This document shows, piece after piece, positions 33,189 through 43,813 of a stretch of DNA of 64,000 nt (the stretch's first letter is position 1; each line of letters begins with the position of its first letter). This DNA is from Lathyrus oleraceus (lineage: Eukaryota > Streptophyta > Magnoliopsida > Fabales > Fabaceae), in NCBI RefSeq assembly GCF_024323335.1, contig NC_066582.1, positions 90,702,944-90,766,943 of the forward strand. Reading direction: 5' to 3'. The notes below the pieces were generated by a model. The model had not been told where the DNA came from. It searched no databases and saw nothing but the letters and a program-made list of their open reading frames with translations. Both the position numbers and the translations under genes were made by a program.

Positions 33189-33497
33189 CCGTAGTTAGCC
33201 GAACTACGGCTTGCTCTGATTCTCATTCCAGATGAGATACGTAGGCATAAGACGCGATGTCTTAGCGAGCACACATCCCCCAACCCATAGGCCAGCCGAG
33301 CTACGAAGACTCTGATTCTCATATTCAGATGAGATACGTATGCAGTGGATGCGACATCCGCGCGAGTCATTTTCATTTAACCCTTTTTTTTTGGCAAACA
33401 GCACAAGATAAACCCACACCCTTTAGACGAAAACCACAAAAGTGGATCCCGTAGAGTACTACGGATGCGTAGGGGTGCTAATACCTTCCCTTCGCAT
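33189..33497 (+). promoter_or_regulatory. Conserved hairpin block in element C 5' LTR
   Basis: Stems: ccgtagtt/aactacgg (33189-33209); tctcat/atgaga (33221-33237), followed by tacgtaggca; ccgtag-agta-ctacgg (33449-33464); and atgcgtaggg/ccttcgcat-type stem (33465-33497) with one T-T mismatch around the loop gtgctaataccttc. The same block is at 41577-41885 in the 3' LTR and at about 46555-46863 in LTR D. Compared with LTR A and E the stems change in matched pairs. Confidence 0.65.
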
Positions 33498-33677
33498 AAC
33501 CGACTCCCGAACCCAAGATTTGGTTGCGAGACCCCGTCTTGTCCTTTCCTTTTTCAGGTTTACTTCGAGCCTTTCCTTTCCCTCCTTTGGGATGAATAAC
33601 GCACGGTGGCGACTCTTCTGTCTTTTCCTTTCGCCGGTTGTTTTTTTTTCGCACTGTATTTTTCAGGTTGCGACAGC

Positions 33678-33695
33678 TGGCGACTCTGCTGGGGA
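33678..33695 (+). other. Primer binding site of element C (Arg-tRNA type)
   Basis: tggcgactctgctgggga, two bases after the LTR, is the primer site type used by Ogre and related elements, complementary to the 3' end of an arginine tRNA (from knowledge of the family; the tRNA itself is not in the window). Confidence 0.8.
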
Positions 33696-34823
33696 GATAA
33701 GAAGTTGACCTCTTGCTGGTCCATTTTCCCTAAGCGAGTCCCTCCTAGCTTTTGTAGTTTGTTTGTTTGTTGGGTGTTCATGCTTTTGTACAGTTATTTA
33801 TCTACCTGCTTTACCTTATTGCATTGTGTACATATCATTGCTGTATCTGTTGGCTGGCTATGGCTGCTTGGTGATCTTTGTGAGATGAGTTCTACACCCG
33901 AACTCGAGTGCACTTAGGATAGGAGAATGGCATAGTCCTGTCGACTTGTGTGGAGTTATTCCTTAGCGAGTCGACTTGCAAGCCCATTCACTTGGTGGAG
34001 GTCATGTTGAGATCAATAATGTCACATAAGTAAGTTGTGGTTAGACATTACTTGTTCCAATATAGACCTAAGAAGCCAAGGACCTTAGTTTACCAAACCC
34101 ATCTTGTCCTATTCGTAGGACGTAGTGCGAAAGTCGTTTAAATGTAAGATTTGATACGATTGTTACGCGATACTACACTCATAAGAGTCTCTCTTGAGAA
34201 TATTGTTGGAATACGAGTAGTCGTTCCTCTGATAATATCCGAAAGATGGGATTATGACTATGGGAACCTTTTGTAGAACATGTTTGGCAGGTTTAAACCT
34301 TAGTACACTCCTTTTGGGTGGTTCTTAACCTAAACTCCATGCTGGTGACTTGCAACAAACCCTCGATTCATGGTTAATCCGATCAGGTATCCTTAATATC
34401 AATGAAACTCGGGTGTTGATAAGGTGTAAACCATAATCCACCAAAATGGGTGGTTGATATTAAGGATAACATGATCCATCCCATGACCTTTGTTTGGTGT
34501 GCTCTTAATTTCTCTCCAGACAGTGCAACCTGACAGATGTTCAAGCGGATCCATCAATTCTGATTGACATGCCTTTGCATTGCATAACATCATCTGCATA
34601 TTTGCATCCAACATCTCATGCTTATTCATTTGCAGGGTATTCCCTTTCAAAACGGGGGTGCCTTAAAACTAAACAAGCAGTGCATCGCATACCATGCATA
34701 TTAACCCTTGTCTATTTTGCAGGTGTCACCGCAGTGTCTAATGTTTGTTCCCTGTATCAGGCAGTTATTGGTCCCAAGCGAGTTCACAGATACCCGACAA
34801 AGGAAAACCGTCCACGACTAGCG
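33696..34823 (+). other. Element C leader with large inverted repeat
   Basis: This is a non-coding leader between PBS and gag. From about 33890 to 34560 it is strongly similar to the leader of element E (51110-51830), although the LTRs of the two families have diverged. It contains a perfect 15-bp inverted repeat: tatccttaatatcaa at 34388-34402 and ttgatattaaggata at 34454-34468, enclosing 51 nt. Position and conservation suggest a packaging or translation signal. A tattttgcag acceptor-like site lies near 34722. Confidence 0.65.
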
Positions 34824-36674
34824 ATGGACCAAGTACAGAAAAAGCTGGCTGATATGCGTGAAAGGATGGATCAGTTCATGACATTGATGACTGGTATGGC
34901 AGAAGGTCAGGAAAAGCTGAGGGAATTGGTTGAGCAACCGAGACACGATCCGGAGGTGGAGATACCAAATGTTGAGGGAAACCCTGGTAACCCTGGGAAC
35001 GCTGATAACCCTGTGAACACTGGTAACGCGGGTAACGCAAATGCTGATGGAAACCCGGGTAATGTTGGCAACACGGGGAATGTTGGGAATGGTATTGGTG
35101 GAAGATACAATGTGAATTAAGGAATTCGGATTAACGGGCACCCCGTTACTGAAGATTGTCAGTATGATCAATTTTCTTTGCACGACGAAGCCCTCGAGAC
35201 CACTCGCCGTATGGATGAGCTTGCTGAGAAGCTCAAATCTTTGGAGTCTCAAAATTCCTTAGGTTTTGATGTCACAAATCTTGGTCTGGTTCAGGGAGTA
35301 AGGATTCCTCACAAGTTCAAACCCCCTACTTTTGAGAAATACAACGGGGCTTCTTGCCCACGCACTCATCTCCAATCTTATCTGGGAAGGTTGGGAGCTC
35401 ACACGGAAGATGAAAAGTTGTGGATGTACTATTTTGAAGACAGTCTAACTGGAGCTTCTCGTGAATGGTATTCTCATTTGTCTCGTACTACCATCAAGAG
35501 CTGGAAAGACTTGGCAGAGGCTTTTATCAAGCAATATCAATACAACTTGGACATGGCTCCAAATCGGACCTTGTTGCAAGGTATGTCTCAAACTGCCAAG
35601 GAAACCTTTAGAGAGTATGCTCAGCGTTGGAGACAGATTGCTGCGTCCGTCCAACCCCCTATGTCGGAAAGGGAGATGGCGGACATGTTCATGAACACTC
35701 TTCAAGGCAATTATATTGAGAGATTGGCTGCTTGCCCGTCAATCAGCTTTGCAGAGATAGTAATTGCTGGAGAAAGAATTGAGAGTCCGTTGAAGATGGG
35801 CCGAATTCAAGACAATAGTGCTTCCAACTCATCAGGTCCCAAGAGACCATTTGCTGGTAACGGTCAGCGAAGAAAAGAAGGCGAGACAAGCGTTGTGTAT
35901 GCCAGCAAAGGCAGGGGCAGAGGACGCCCTACTTATTATCAAGATCAAGTGGCCGCAGTCACCATTCCAACACCTGTTCCTCAACCGCAATATCATCCGC
36001 AACAACAACCCAGGTACAACAATCAACAACAAGGAGGTAATCCGGGTCAGCAGAGACACTATCAACAACGTCCAAGGCAAACGGACCGGGTCATCGAGCC
36101 AATCCCAATGCCTTATTCAGTATTACTTCCCAAGCTGATTGACATGAATCTGGTTACGTTGAGAACTCTGGCCCCACCAATCGATCCCAATAATTTGCCT
36201 AAAGGTTATGATGTCAACGCCAGATGTGCTTTTCACTCCAACGCACCTGGCCATACTACAGATAATTGCAAGGCTCTCTAGTTAAAGGTACAAGATTTGA
36301 GAGATGCCCAGGCTATCAATTTTTCTCCGGTGCCTAATGTTATCCAGAACCCGATGCCGGCTCACGGCGGGCAGGGGATTAATGTTGTCGAAGTGGTTAA
36401 AGCTGGTAATGCCCAAGGCTGGGGCAAATTTGTGGAGCCAGTCATCAAAGAAGACAAGTTTGGATTGGGGTATGCTCCGGGATCTCAGAAGAATGAAACC
36501 GGTACTCTCTCCAGAGGGGGTTTGGTTTCTCCCCACGTCGTCAATGCTGCAGATGAAGACAAGGCTGACAGCGACTGTGACTTAGATAGTTGGATTCGCC
36601 CGTGTGTCCCGGGAGAAAAGCTCGACAATTGGTCGTCTGAAAAAACCGTCTGGGTTACTCTACTGAAAGAGTGA
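34824..36674 (+). pseudogene. gag: Element C Gag with two in-frame stops
   Basis: ATG 34824 starts MDQVQKKLADMRERMDQF, a helical Gag N-terminus, followed by an Asn/Gly/Pro-rich low-complexity stretch (NPGN/NVGN units). After a TAA at 35118-35120 the same frame continues into the capsid-like region with VRIPHKFKPPTFEKYNG, WYSHL and YAQRWRQ segments, which resembles retrotransposon Gag domains. A Gln-rich stretch and a CX2HX5HX4C finger (CAFHSNAPGHTTDNC) follow near 36224-36270, then a TAG at 36279-36281, and the frame runs on to 36674. Both stops could come from Gln codons by C-to-T change. No DTG protease motif follows, whereas element E has one, so protease has been lost. There are about 617 codons in all. 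Confidence 0.82.
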
Positions 36675-36946
36675 TTTTTATTGTTTTCCTTTATTACATG
36701 CATAATAAAGTCTTACACTTTGCCCAAGGTGTAATGACTCATTTGTAGGGCCATCCATTTAGTTACGTTTCGCAATTATTTTTATCATCAATAAAGGACG
36801 GCTTTTGCAAATAATTTTGTGTTCTCTTTGTTTCAGTTTTTTTACTTTTTACAAAAAAAAATGGCAATGTTTCTTTTTTCGTTTTTCCTTTCTTTCAAAA
36901 AAAAAATCTCTCATTCTAAGGTAAAGCATGATCCTCCATCATGCAG
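36675..36946 (+). other. Element C intron-like region between gag and pol
   Basis: This AT- and T-rich non-coding stretch ends in catcatgcag at about 36946, just before the Pol linker resumes (ADHSDLTANDTAM). It corresponds to the predicted intron of element E and to 42069-42235 of element B. The acceptor is clear; the donor is not certain here. Confidence 0.5.
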
Positions 36947-38214
36947 AGCCGACCACTCGGATCTCACTGCTAACGACACAGCTATGGCCAAGTATGACTT
37001 CGACAATCCTATCTATCAAGCCGAAGAAGGGGCTGAGGAAGTTTGTGAATTGCCTGAAGGGTTAGCCAGATTGTTGAAACAGGAGGACCGAGCTATTACA
37101 CCTTATCAGGAGGTGATTGAGACCGTCAACATCGGTACCGAAGACGACAAGAAAGAGATCAAGATCGGGGCCAGTCTACAGGCCGAGAGGAAAGACCGTT
37201 GATCATGTACTTGACTGTGTTAGAAAGGTCAATGGGTTGTGTGCTCGGTCAGCATGACGAGTCAGGTCGAAAAGAGCATGCAATATACTACCTTAGCAAA
37301 AGTTTACCGTCTGTGAACAAAGATACTCATTGCTTGAGAAAACTTGCCGCGCTTTGGCATGGGCTGCTCGCCGACTAAGACAGTATATGTTGACTCACAC
37401 GACTCTATTGATATCAAAAATGGATCCAGTCAAGTATATTTTTGAAAAGCCATCACTTACCGGAAAGGTTACTAGGCGACAAATGATACCGACAGAGTAC
37501 GACGTCCAATACACTTCACAGAAAGCCATCAAGGGAAGTGTCTTGTCAGACTATCTTGCAGAGCAACCGATTGATGATTACCAACCTATGAGGTTTGACT
37601 TTCCTGATGAGGACATCATGTTTCTCAAATCGAAAGATTGAGAGGAACCACTCCCGGAGGAGGGGCCTGACCCTGAATCCAAATGGGTTATGATGTTTGA
37701 TGGGGCGGTCCACGTCAATGGTCGCGGAGTTGGTATAGTGTTGATCACACCGGAAGGGGGTTCATATGCCATTTGGTGCCAGAATAACTTTTCCCTGCAC
37801 CAACAATGAAGCCGAATACGAAGCTTGTATCCTAAGACTTGAGGAAGCCGTCAATATACAGATTAAAACCCTGGATGTATACGGAGATTCAGCTTTGGTC
37901 ATCAATCAAACCAACGGGAAATGGTGCTATGCTGGAACTACGTACCCAGAATTGACGTATCTCGGTCAGAGACGAAGGAAGAAAGCATTTGGTCAGAAAG
38001 TGCGCCCTCGGGAGTATCGAGTCGGTGAATTGGTACTCAAAAGAATTCTTCCTCCCAACACAGATCACAGGGGCAAATGGACACCGAACTATGAGGGTCC
38101 GTACGTGGTTAAAAGGATTTTCTATGGCGGAGCTTTGATGCTAACAACCATGGATGGCGAAGGATTCCCGTCCCCTGTCAACTCAGACGCAGTTAAAAAA
38201 AATACTTCGCATAA
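36947..38214 (+). pseudogene. pol: Element C Pol remnants
   Basis: After the acceptor an acidic linker like that of B and E is followed at about 37185 by a jump straight into the RNase H region (LIMYLTVLERSMGCVLGQHD), so about 1 kb containing RT is deleted. RNase H is frameshifted near 37300 and reopens at 37330-37641, which ends with TGA at 37639. The second RNase H (MMFDGAV, then NNEAEYEA, GDSALVINQ) has a frame slip in a G run near 37755. At about 37925 a second deletion removes the integrase finger and catalytic core, leaving the C-terminus (GKWTPNYEGPYVVKR) fused in frame. An extra A near 38200 disrupts the final codons. Confidence 0.88.
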
Positions 38215-40407
38215 AATAGACCCGCTGGACGATAAAAAGAATAGTCCAGGCAAAAAAAGGGCATCCCGACGAACCAAAAAAAAAGAGAATAAAGAGGTTC
38301 GGGCAAAAATTAGGGATATAAAAAAAGAGTACACCCGGTGAGTCGAAAACCCAAAAGGGCGGCTCAAGCAAAAATGGGTATCCCGATGGATTGAAAACCC
38401 GAAAAAGGGGGCGATCCAGGCAAAAGCTAGGGAATAAGCGAATGACTGTGATCTGAGTTCATCAGTGTTATATCACCGTTTCATTCAATCCGGCAATCTT
38501 CGAAGGTTAAAGATCGACTAATCATCCACTTTAGAAAGCAAGATGAGCAGAGCGTCTTGAGGACATACGAGCCATAGCAGAGTCGAAACTCAGTGGGACC
38601 CCGTTTCCACATTGCCATTAGGATAGTTCTCTTTTTATAGCGATCACCTCTTTCCAGGGATCAGCTTCCTGATACCCTCGCCTATTCCTGGCACAAATTT
38701 TCTCCCTAGTAAGAGTCGAATAATTCAGTTAAAGAGCCTCTTTATTTTTCATTTATCAGTTTGTTTGCAAAAATGTCCGAATTTTTGATAAAACATATTG
38801 CATATGAACATAATGGTGGCTTTTGCAGATGGTTTGCACAGGAAAACATTTAAAATTGCTTTGAATGTGCTTAATCCCGAACGGTGAATTCAAACCGAGT
38901 AATTCCCCCGAGGCATACGTGTATTTTTGGTTGCAGGTCACAGGAACCGGATGCCAAGTCATGAATCCTCATCCCTAAGCGGTTGACAAAGTCTCTCCTC
39001 AGCAGAGCATGTTCCCCAACAGAGTTGACAGTATCCAGACTGTCTATCCCCAGTAGAGTTGACAGTATCCAGACTATATATCCCCAGCGGAGTTAATAGT
39101 GTCAGACTGTATCTTCCTAGCAACAGCGGAGTGGTTGCATACCCAATGGACAAGAGGGTGGTGTTCCCAGTGTTCATCTCATTCCCCAGCAGATTATTTT
39201 TAACAGATTTGTTAATCCCCAGCTTGAGGACGATTAGCAAGTTCATATCCCCAGCAAAGGTCGTTCCCTACGTCATTTCCCCAGGAAGTGTTTTCCCCAC
39301 AGACTCTCCTCACAGAGCCTCGCCGAACAAAGTTTCCATAGTTGATACTCCCCCCGCAAGGTCAACTTTTCAAGCAGCCAATTTATTTTTGGTGGCTCAT
39401 TGGTCCCGGCAGACGGATCATTCCCCACAGAGCATTCAAGGATTGATACAGCGATCTGTTCCCTACCGGAGTTTGCTTCCCCAAGCAGATTTCTTTTTAC
39501 ACCATGCATAACATTTGCATTTGCATGCATATGATATCAAGCATACACATAAGCTGATAAACAGGTTCTTCCAAGCAGACTGAAGAATTACTTTACAACC
39601 AAGGTCATAAGATCCAGCCAGAGGATCAAGCGTGAGTGATCCAGCCTGAGGGTCATTTCAAAGATTCAGCCTGAGAATCGTGTTCCAGTGATCCAGCCTG
39701 AGGGTCCATTTCGAAGATTCAGCCTGAGAATCGTGTTCCAGTGAGCCAGCCTAAGGCTCAATTTGAAGATTCCCCAGTGAAGTCGCCTACAAGCTTTATT
39801 TCCCCAGCAAGCCTAAGTCTAATTGAGGAGTCGTTACAACATGTTCTTGCCCGAAGAATATGTACGAAGCCCAAAAGTGGAATATTCTCGAAGCTGCATA
39901 TCTAATATGAAGGTTGGGTGTAGATTTCAAAAGAGGGTCAACCAGCGCATGCCTCAGATGCGGGATCCTAATGATGGGAATTTATCATCAAAACAATCCA
40001 GATCTAGCCAGAAGATCGAAATAGATTCAGCCAAAGAATCGAAACGAAGGAGATCTAGCCAAAAGATCGAAGAAGATCTAGTCAGAAGATCAAAATCGTA
40101 TCCAGCCCGAGGATCAAAATTAATATCCAACCAGAGGACTAAATTGAGTATAGGTTCAGCCAGAGGATCGAAACTCCAGATTAAGCCAGAGGATCGACAC
40201 TCCAGATTAAGCCAGAAGACTGATTCAGATCCAGCCAGAGGATCGGAAGAAAAATAAACAGCGCGGTGTATTTCCGTGTTTTTGTGGTATTCTCGGGGCA
40301 CAAATTTTCGGTCTGTCTTTGGTATTCAATCACAGCTCACCCCGTTTGTCTGATAAGCTGTTCACTTTCATCCTACTCGGGTTAGCTGATGATTGAATAG
40401 GGGCAGC
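38215..40407 (+). other. Element C post-pol region
   Basis: This is non-coding. It begins with aaagggcggctcaagcaaaaatgg-like segments shared by A, B and E, then irregular tccccagcagag units (about 38990-39500), 52-bp repeats (39638-39742, two units plus a partial third), and aga-tct-agccagaagatcgaa type repeats (about 39990-40250) that create a spurious Ser/Arg/Lys-rich frame. It ends with the PPT gattgaataggggcagc (40391-40407). Confidence 0.75.
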
Positions 40408-42063
40408 TGTAACACCCCAAAATTTGCCCTCCTCATTCATGCATTCATTTAGCATTTCATATTGCATTTCATCATGTCAATCAGAAATTAGATCCAAAAA
40501 AAAAAAAAAAAAAAAAAAAAAAACGAAAAAAAAATAAATTATTAATTAATTAATTATTTAATTAATTAAATAAATAATTAAATAAATAAAATATAATATT
40601 ATAAAATTTTTTGGACTTGGACCTTTCTCAAAAGCCCACTAAGCTACCAATATTAGCCTATAAATACTAGAGTTTCATTGAAACAAAGGCCATACAGAAG
40701 AGGAGAAGAAGGAAGAGAAGCAAAATACTCTGAGGTTTCCTTGGAACAAAACCCTGAGGAAAAAGATAGTGAGAGAAGACCTAACGGAGTTTAGAGCAGC
40801 CTCCAAACCCCGACGGGAACTCAGCTACACAGAATCGCCTCTGCCTCACATAAACCCTGAATATTGTTTTGTAAACCTCACGGGTGCAACTCAATTTCAA
40901 TCAAGCTCTCCAATCAGGTTTGCCATTATTCCCATTACCTTTGCCCATTGGTTTAATATGTATATGAATGTATAAACAATGCCTTGAATGTTTAACCGTT
41001 TAATTTTTGAGTGTATACCACAGGGTTTGAGGTTTCTGAAACCATACTGTTATTCATGAAAAAAATGCTTATGGTGTTTCACTAACCCTTTTGTTGAGTT
41101 TTTGTGAGGGCTCACATGACTTTTGCAGGGATAACTTGCATGGTTTCCCACTTTATTTGTGGGATAACCCCTGGAGGTTCATTCCGATTACCTGTACTGA
41201 CTCACTTTTCTTTGATGATGTTAGCTTGGAAGGATCTCAGGGTTTCCCATTCCTCTAATTGTTGTTACTTCGGATCTTTATCCGCGTGGTACTTTTACAT
41301 TTTTCCCGCATTTTACTGCTTTCCTAGCTGGAAGACCTCGATAGGAGGCAATGTTTTGTGTTTACCTCAAGATACATGTTTTGTGTTTTGTGTTCGTATC
41401 CTTGCAGGTAGCGCGGTTCCTTCATCAAGGACTGCCTTTTTGCCCTCGAGCATCCCAAACCCTAAAACCCAAAGCAACACGTTAACTCCTTCTACTACAG
41501 GCGAGTAAGTCTCCAAAGGTTGAGCATCCGGTAGATTGCGTAGTGACGTCGTTCGTCCAAAACCCAATCCATAACCCCGTAGTTAGCCGAACTACGGCTT
41601 GCTCTGATTCTCATTCCAGATGAGATACGTAGGCATAAGACGCGATGTCTTAGCGAGCACACATCCCCCAACCCATAGGTCAACCGAGCTACGAAGACTC
41701 TGATTCTCATGTTCAGATGAGATACGTATGCAGTGGATGCGACATCCGCGCGAGTCATTTTCATTTAACCCTTTTTTTTTGGCAAACAGCACAAGATAAA
41801 CCCACACCCTTTAGACAAAAACCACAAAAGTGGATCCCGTAGAGTACTACGGATGCGTAGGGGTGCTAATACCTTCCCTTCGCATAACCGACTCCCGAAC
41901 CCAATATTTGGTTGCGAGACCCCGTCTTGTCCTTTCCTTTTTCAGGTTTACTTCGAGCGTTTCCTTTCCCTCCTTTGGGATGAATAACGCACGGTGGCGA
42001 CTCTTCTGTCTTTTCCTTTCGCCGGTTGTTTTTTTTTCGCACTGTATTTTTCAGGTTGCGACA
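40408..42063 (+). repeat. Element C 3' LTR
   Basis: This 1656-bp LTR begins tgtaacacccc and ends ggttgcgaca, the same sequence as 32035-33675 apart from scattered substitutions and a longer poly(A) run near 40497. The TATA box is at 40659-40666 and the hairpins at 41837-41885. It is followed directly by the target duplication cttat (42064-42068). Confidence 0.92.
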
Positions 42064-42235
42064 CTTATGAGTGTGAACAAGAAGTGGAAACTAAACAAAA
42101 CATTGCCAAAATATTTTTTTGATTTTTGAAAACTGCAAAAATAGAAGGACAGGGAACAAAATATTTGAATGCAAAAAGACGTCCTTTATTTATGATAAAA
42201 AATGCAGGTATCCACATAGATGACCCCTACAATGA
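42064..42235 (-). mobile_element. Element B, 5'-side fragment beyond the C insertion
   Basis: After the right-hand cttat (42064-42068) element B resumes on the minus strand. The reverse complement resembles the intron-like region of C (36720-36900), including a cataaataaaggacg segment and the T-rich run. It stops at about 42235, where forward element D starts at a shared caggagg, so B lacks its 5' half (gag, leader, LTR). Confidence 0.75.
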
Positions 42236-42236
42236 C

Positions 42237-43813
42237 AACAGGAGGAAAGGGTCATTCAACTGCATCAAGAGTCTATTGAAGTGATTAATCTCGGCACCGA
42301 GGACGCCAAGAGAGAAATCAAGATAGGGGCTGCTTTGGAAGACAATGTGAAGAAGGTTGATTGAATTGCTGCGAGAGTATGTCGACATCTTAGCTTGGTC
42401 TTATCAGGACATGCCAGGGCGTGACACAGACATTGTGGTACATCGTTTGCCTCTCAAAGAGGATTGTCCTCCGGTCAAGCAGAAGCTCAGAAGAACAAGA
42501 CCAGAGATGGCTGTCAAGATAAAAGAAGAAGTGCAAAAACAATTGGACGCAGGGTTCCTAGCGGTTACAAATTATCCGTCATGGGTTGCAAATATCGTTC
42601 TAGTACTTAAAAAGGATGGAAAGGTACGAATGTGTGTTGACTACCGGGATCTGAACAGAGCTAGTCCTAAAGATGATTTGCCATTACCTCACATCAATGT
42701 TTTGGTGGATAACACGGCTCAGTTCTCGGTATTCTCCTTCAGGGATGGCTTTTTTGGCTATAATAAAATTAAGATGGGACCAGAAGACATGGAGAAGACA
42801 ACTTTCATAACCCCATGGGGCACCTTCTGCTACAAGGTGATGCCGTTTGGTCTGAAAAATGTTGGGGCAACACATCAACGAGCTATGGTGACTCTTTTCC
42901 ATGATATGATTCATCATGAAATTGAGGTTTATGTTGATGATATGATTGCCAAATCTCAGACGGAAGAAGAACATCTGGTGAATTTGCAGAAACTGTTTGA
43001 GCGTTTGAGGAAATTCAAGCTGAGGCTTAATCCAAACAAGTGTACTTTCGGGGTGATATCTGGAAAACTGCTGGGTTTTATTGTTAGTTAAAAAGGGATT
43101 GAGGTGGATCCGGCCAAAGTGAAAGCGATACAAGAAATGCCTGAGCCAAGAACAGAAAAACAAGTCTGTGGTTTCTTAGGGAGGTTGAACTACATTGCAA
43201 GGTTCATCTCTCACCTAACAGCCACGTGTGAGCCAATATTCAAATTGTTGAGAAAAGATCAGGCCATCAGGTGGAATGATGATTGCCAAAGGGCTTTCGA
43301 GAAGATAAAAGAGTATTTGCAGAATCCTCCAATCGTTATGCCTCCAGTCCCAGGGAGACCGCTGATTATGTACTTGACAGTACTAGACAATTCCATGGGT
43401 TGTGTTCTCGGTCAACACGACGGGACAGGTAGGAAAGAGCATGCCATCTACTAGTTGAGTAAGAAATTCACAGACTGCGAGTCAAGATACTCAATGCTTA
43501 AAAAGACATGTTGTGCACTTGCATGGGCTGTTAAGCGTTTGAGACAATACATGCTGACTCACACAACCTTATTGATCTCCAAGATGGATCCAGTCAAGTA
43601 TATATTCGAGAAGCCAACTCTCACCGGAAGGGTTGCTCGTTGGCAAATGGTACTGACAGAGTACGATATCCAGTATACATCCCAGAAAGCCATCAAGGGG
43701 AGTATTCTGTCAGACTATCTTGCCCAACAGCCGATTGAAGATGATGAGCCGATGAAGTTTGATTTTCCAGATGAAGACATCATGTTCCTCAAGATGAAAG
43801 ACTGTGAAGAGCC
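42237..43813 (+). pseudogene. pol: Element D RT and RNase H
   Basis: The linker (EERVIQLHQESIEVINLGTE) is followed near 42355 by a small deletion relative to B that shifts the frame. From 42357 RT reads through WSYQDMPG, KQKLRRTRPEMAVKIK, RMCVDYRDLN and YVDDMIAKS (near 42930). It has a TAA at 43089-43091 (GAA to TAA relative to B) and a TAG at 43452-43454 (TAC to TAG), then RNase H with LSKKFTDCESRYSML and YIFEKPTLTGRVARWQ, ending where post-pol DNA is fused after KDCEEPVV. It is inactive and has no integrase. Confidence 0.88.

Larger units (their letters stand above)
32035..33675 (+). repeat. Element C 5' LTR
   Basis: The LTR begins tgtaacacccc and ends ggttgcgaca. It contains an A-rich and AT-rich simple stretch (about 32105-32220), a TATA box (32271-32278), splice-like signals and the conserved hairpin block (33189-33497). 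U3 is only about 240 bp, so most of the LTR is transcribed leader. Antisense and sense frames of 60-130 codons inside it recur in LTRs C and D only because the LTRs are copies. Confidence 0.92.
32035..42063 (+). mobile_element. Element C: complete-ended gypsy element with internal deletions
   Basis: This 10.0-kb insertion has two similar LTRs (1641 and 1656 bp), a PBS two bases after the 5' LTR, a PPT before the 3' LTR and a cttat target duplication. It encodes a Gag with two stop codons, then only remnants of Pol: the linker before RT, part of RNase H, part of the second RNase H and the integrase C-terminus. RT and the integrase core are deleted, so any mobility would depend on proteins from relatives. 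The LTRs differ at scattered positions (roughly 1 per cent by eye), so the insertion is older than copia-2. Confidence 0.92.

Noticed and set aside
32716..33419. Several ORFs on both strands that recur in LTRs C (5' and 3') and D
   Set aside because: They recur because the LTRs are copies. They overlap each other in opposite frames and have no known motif.
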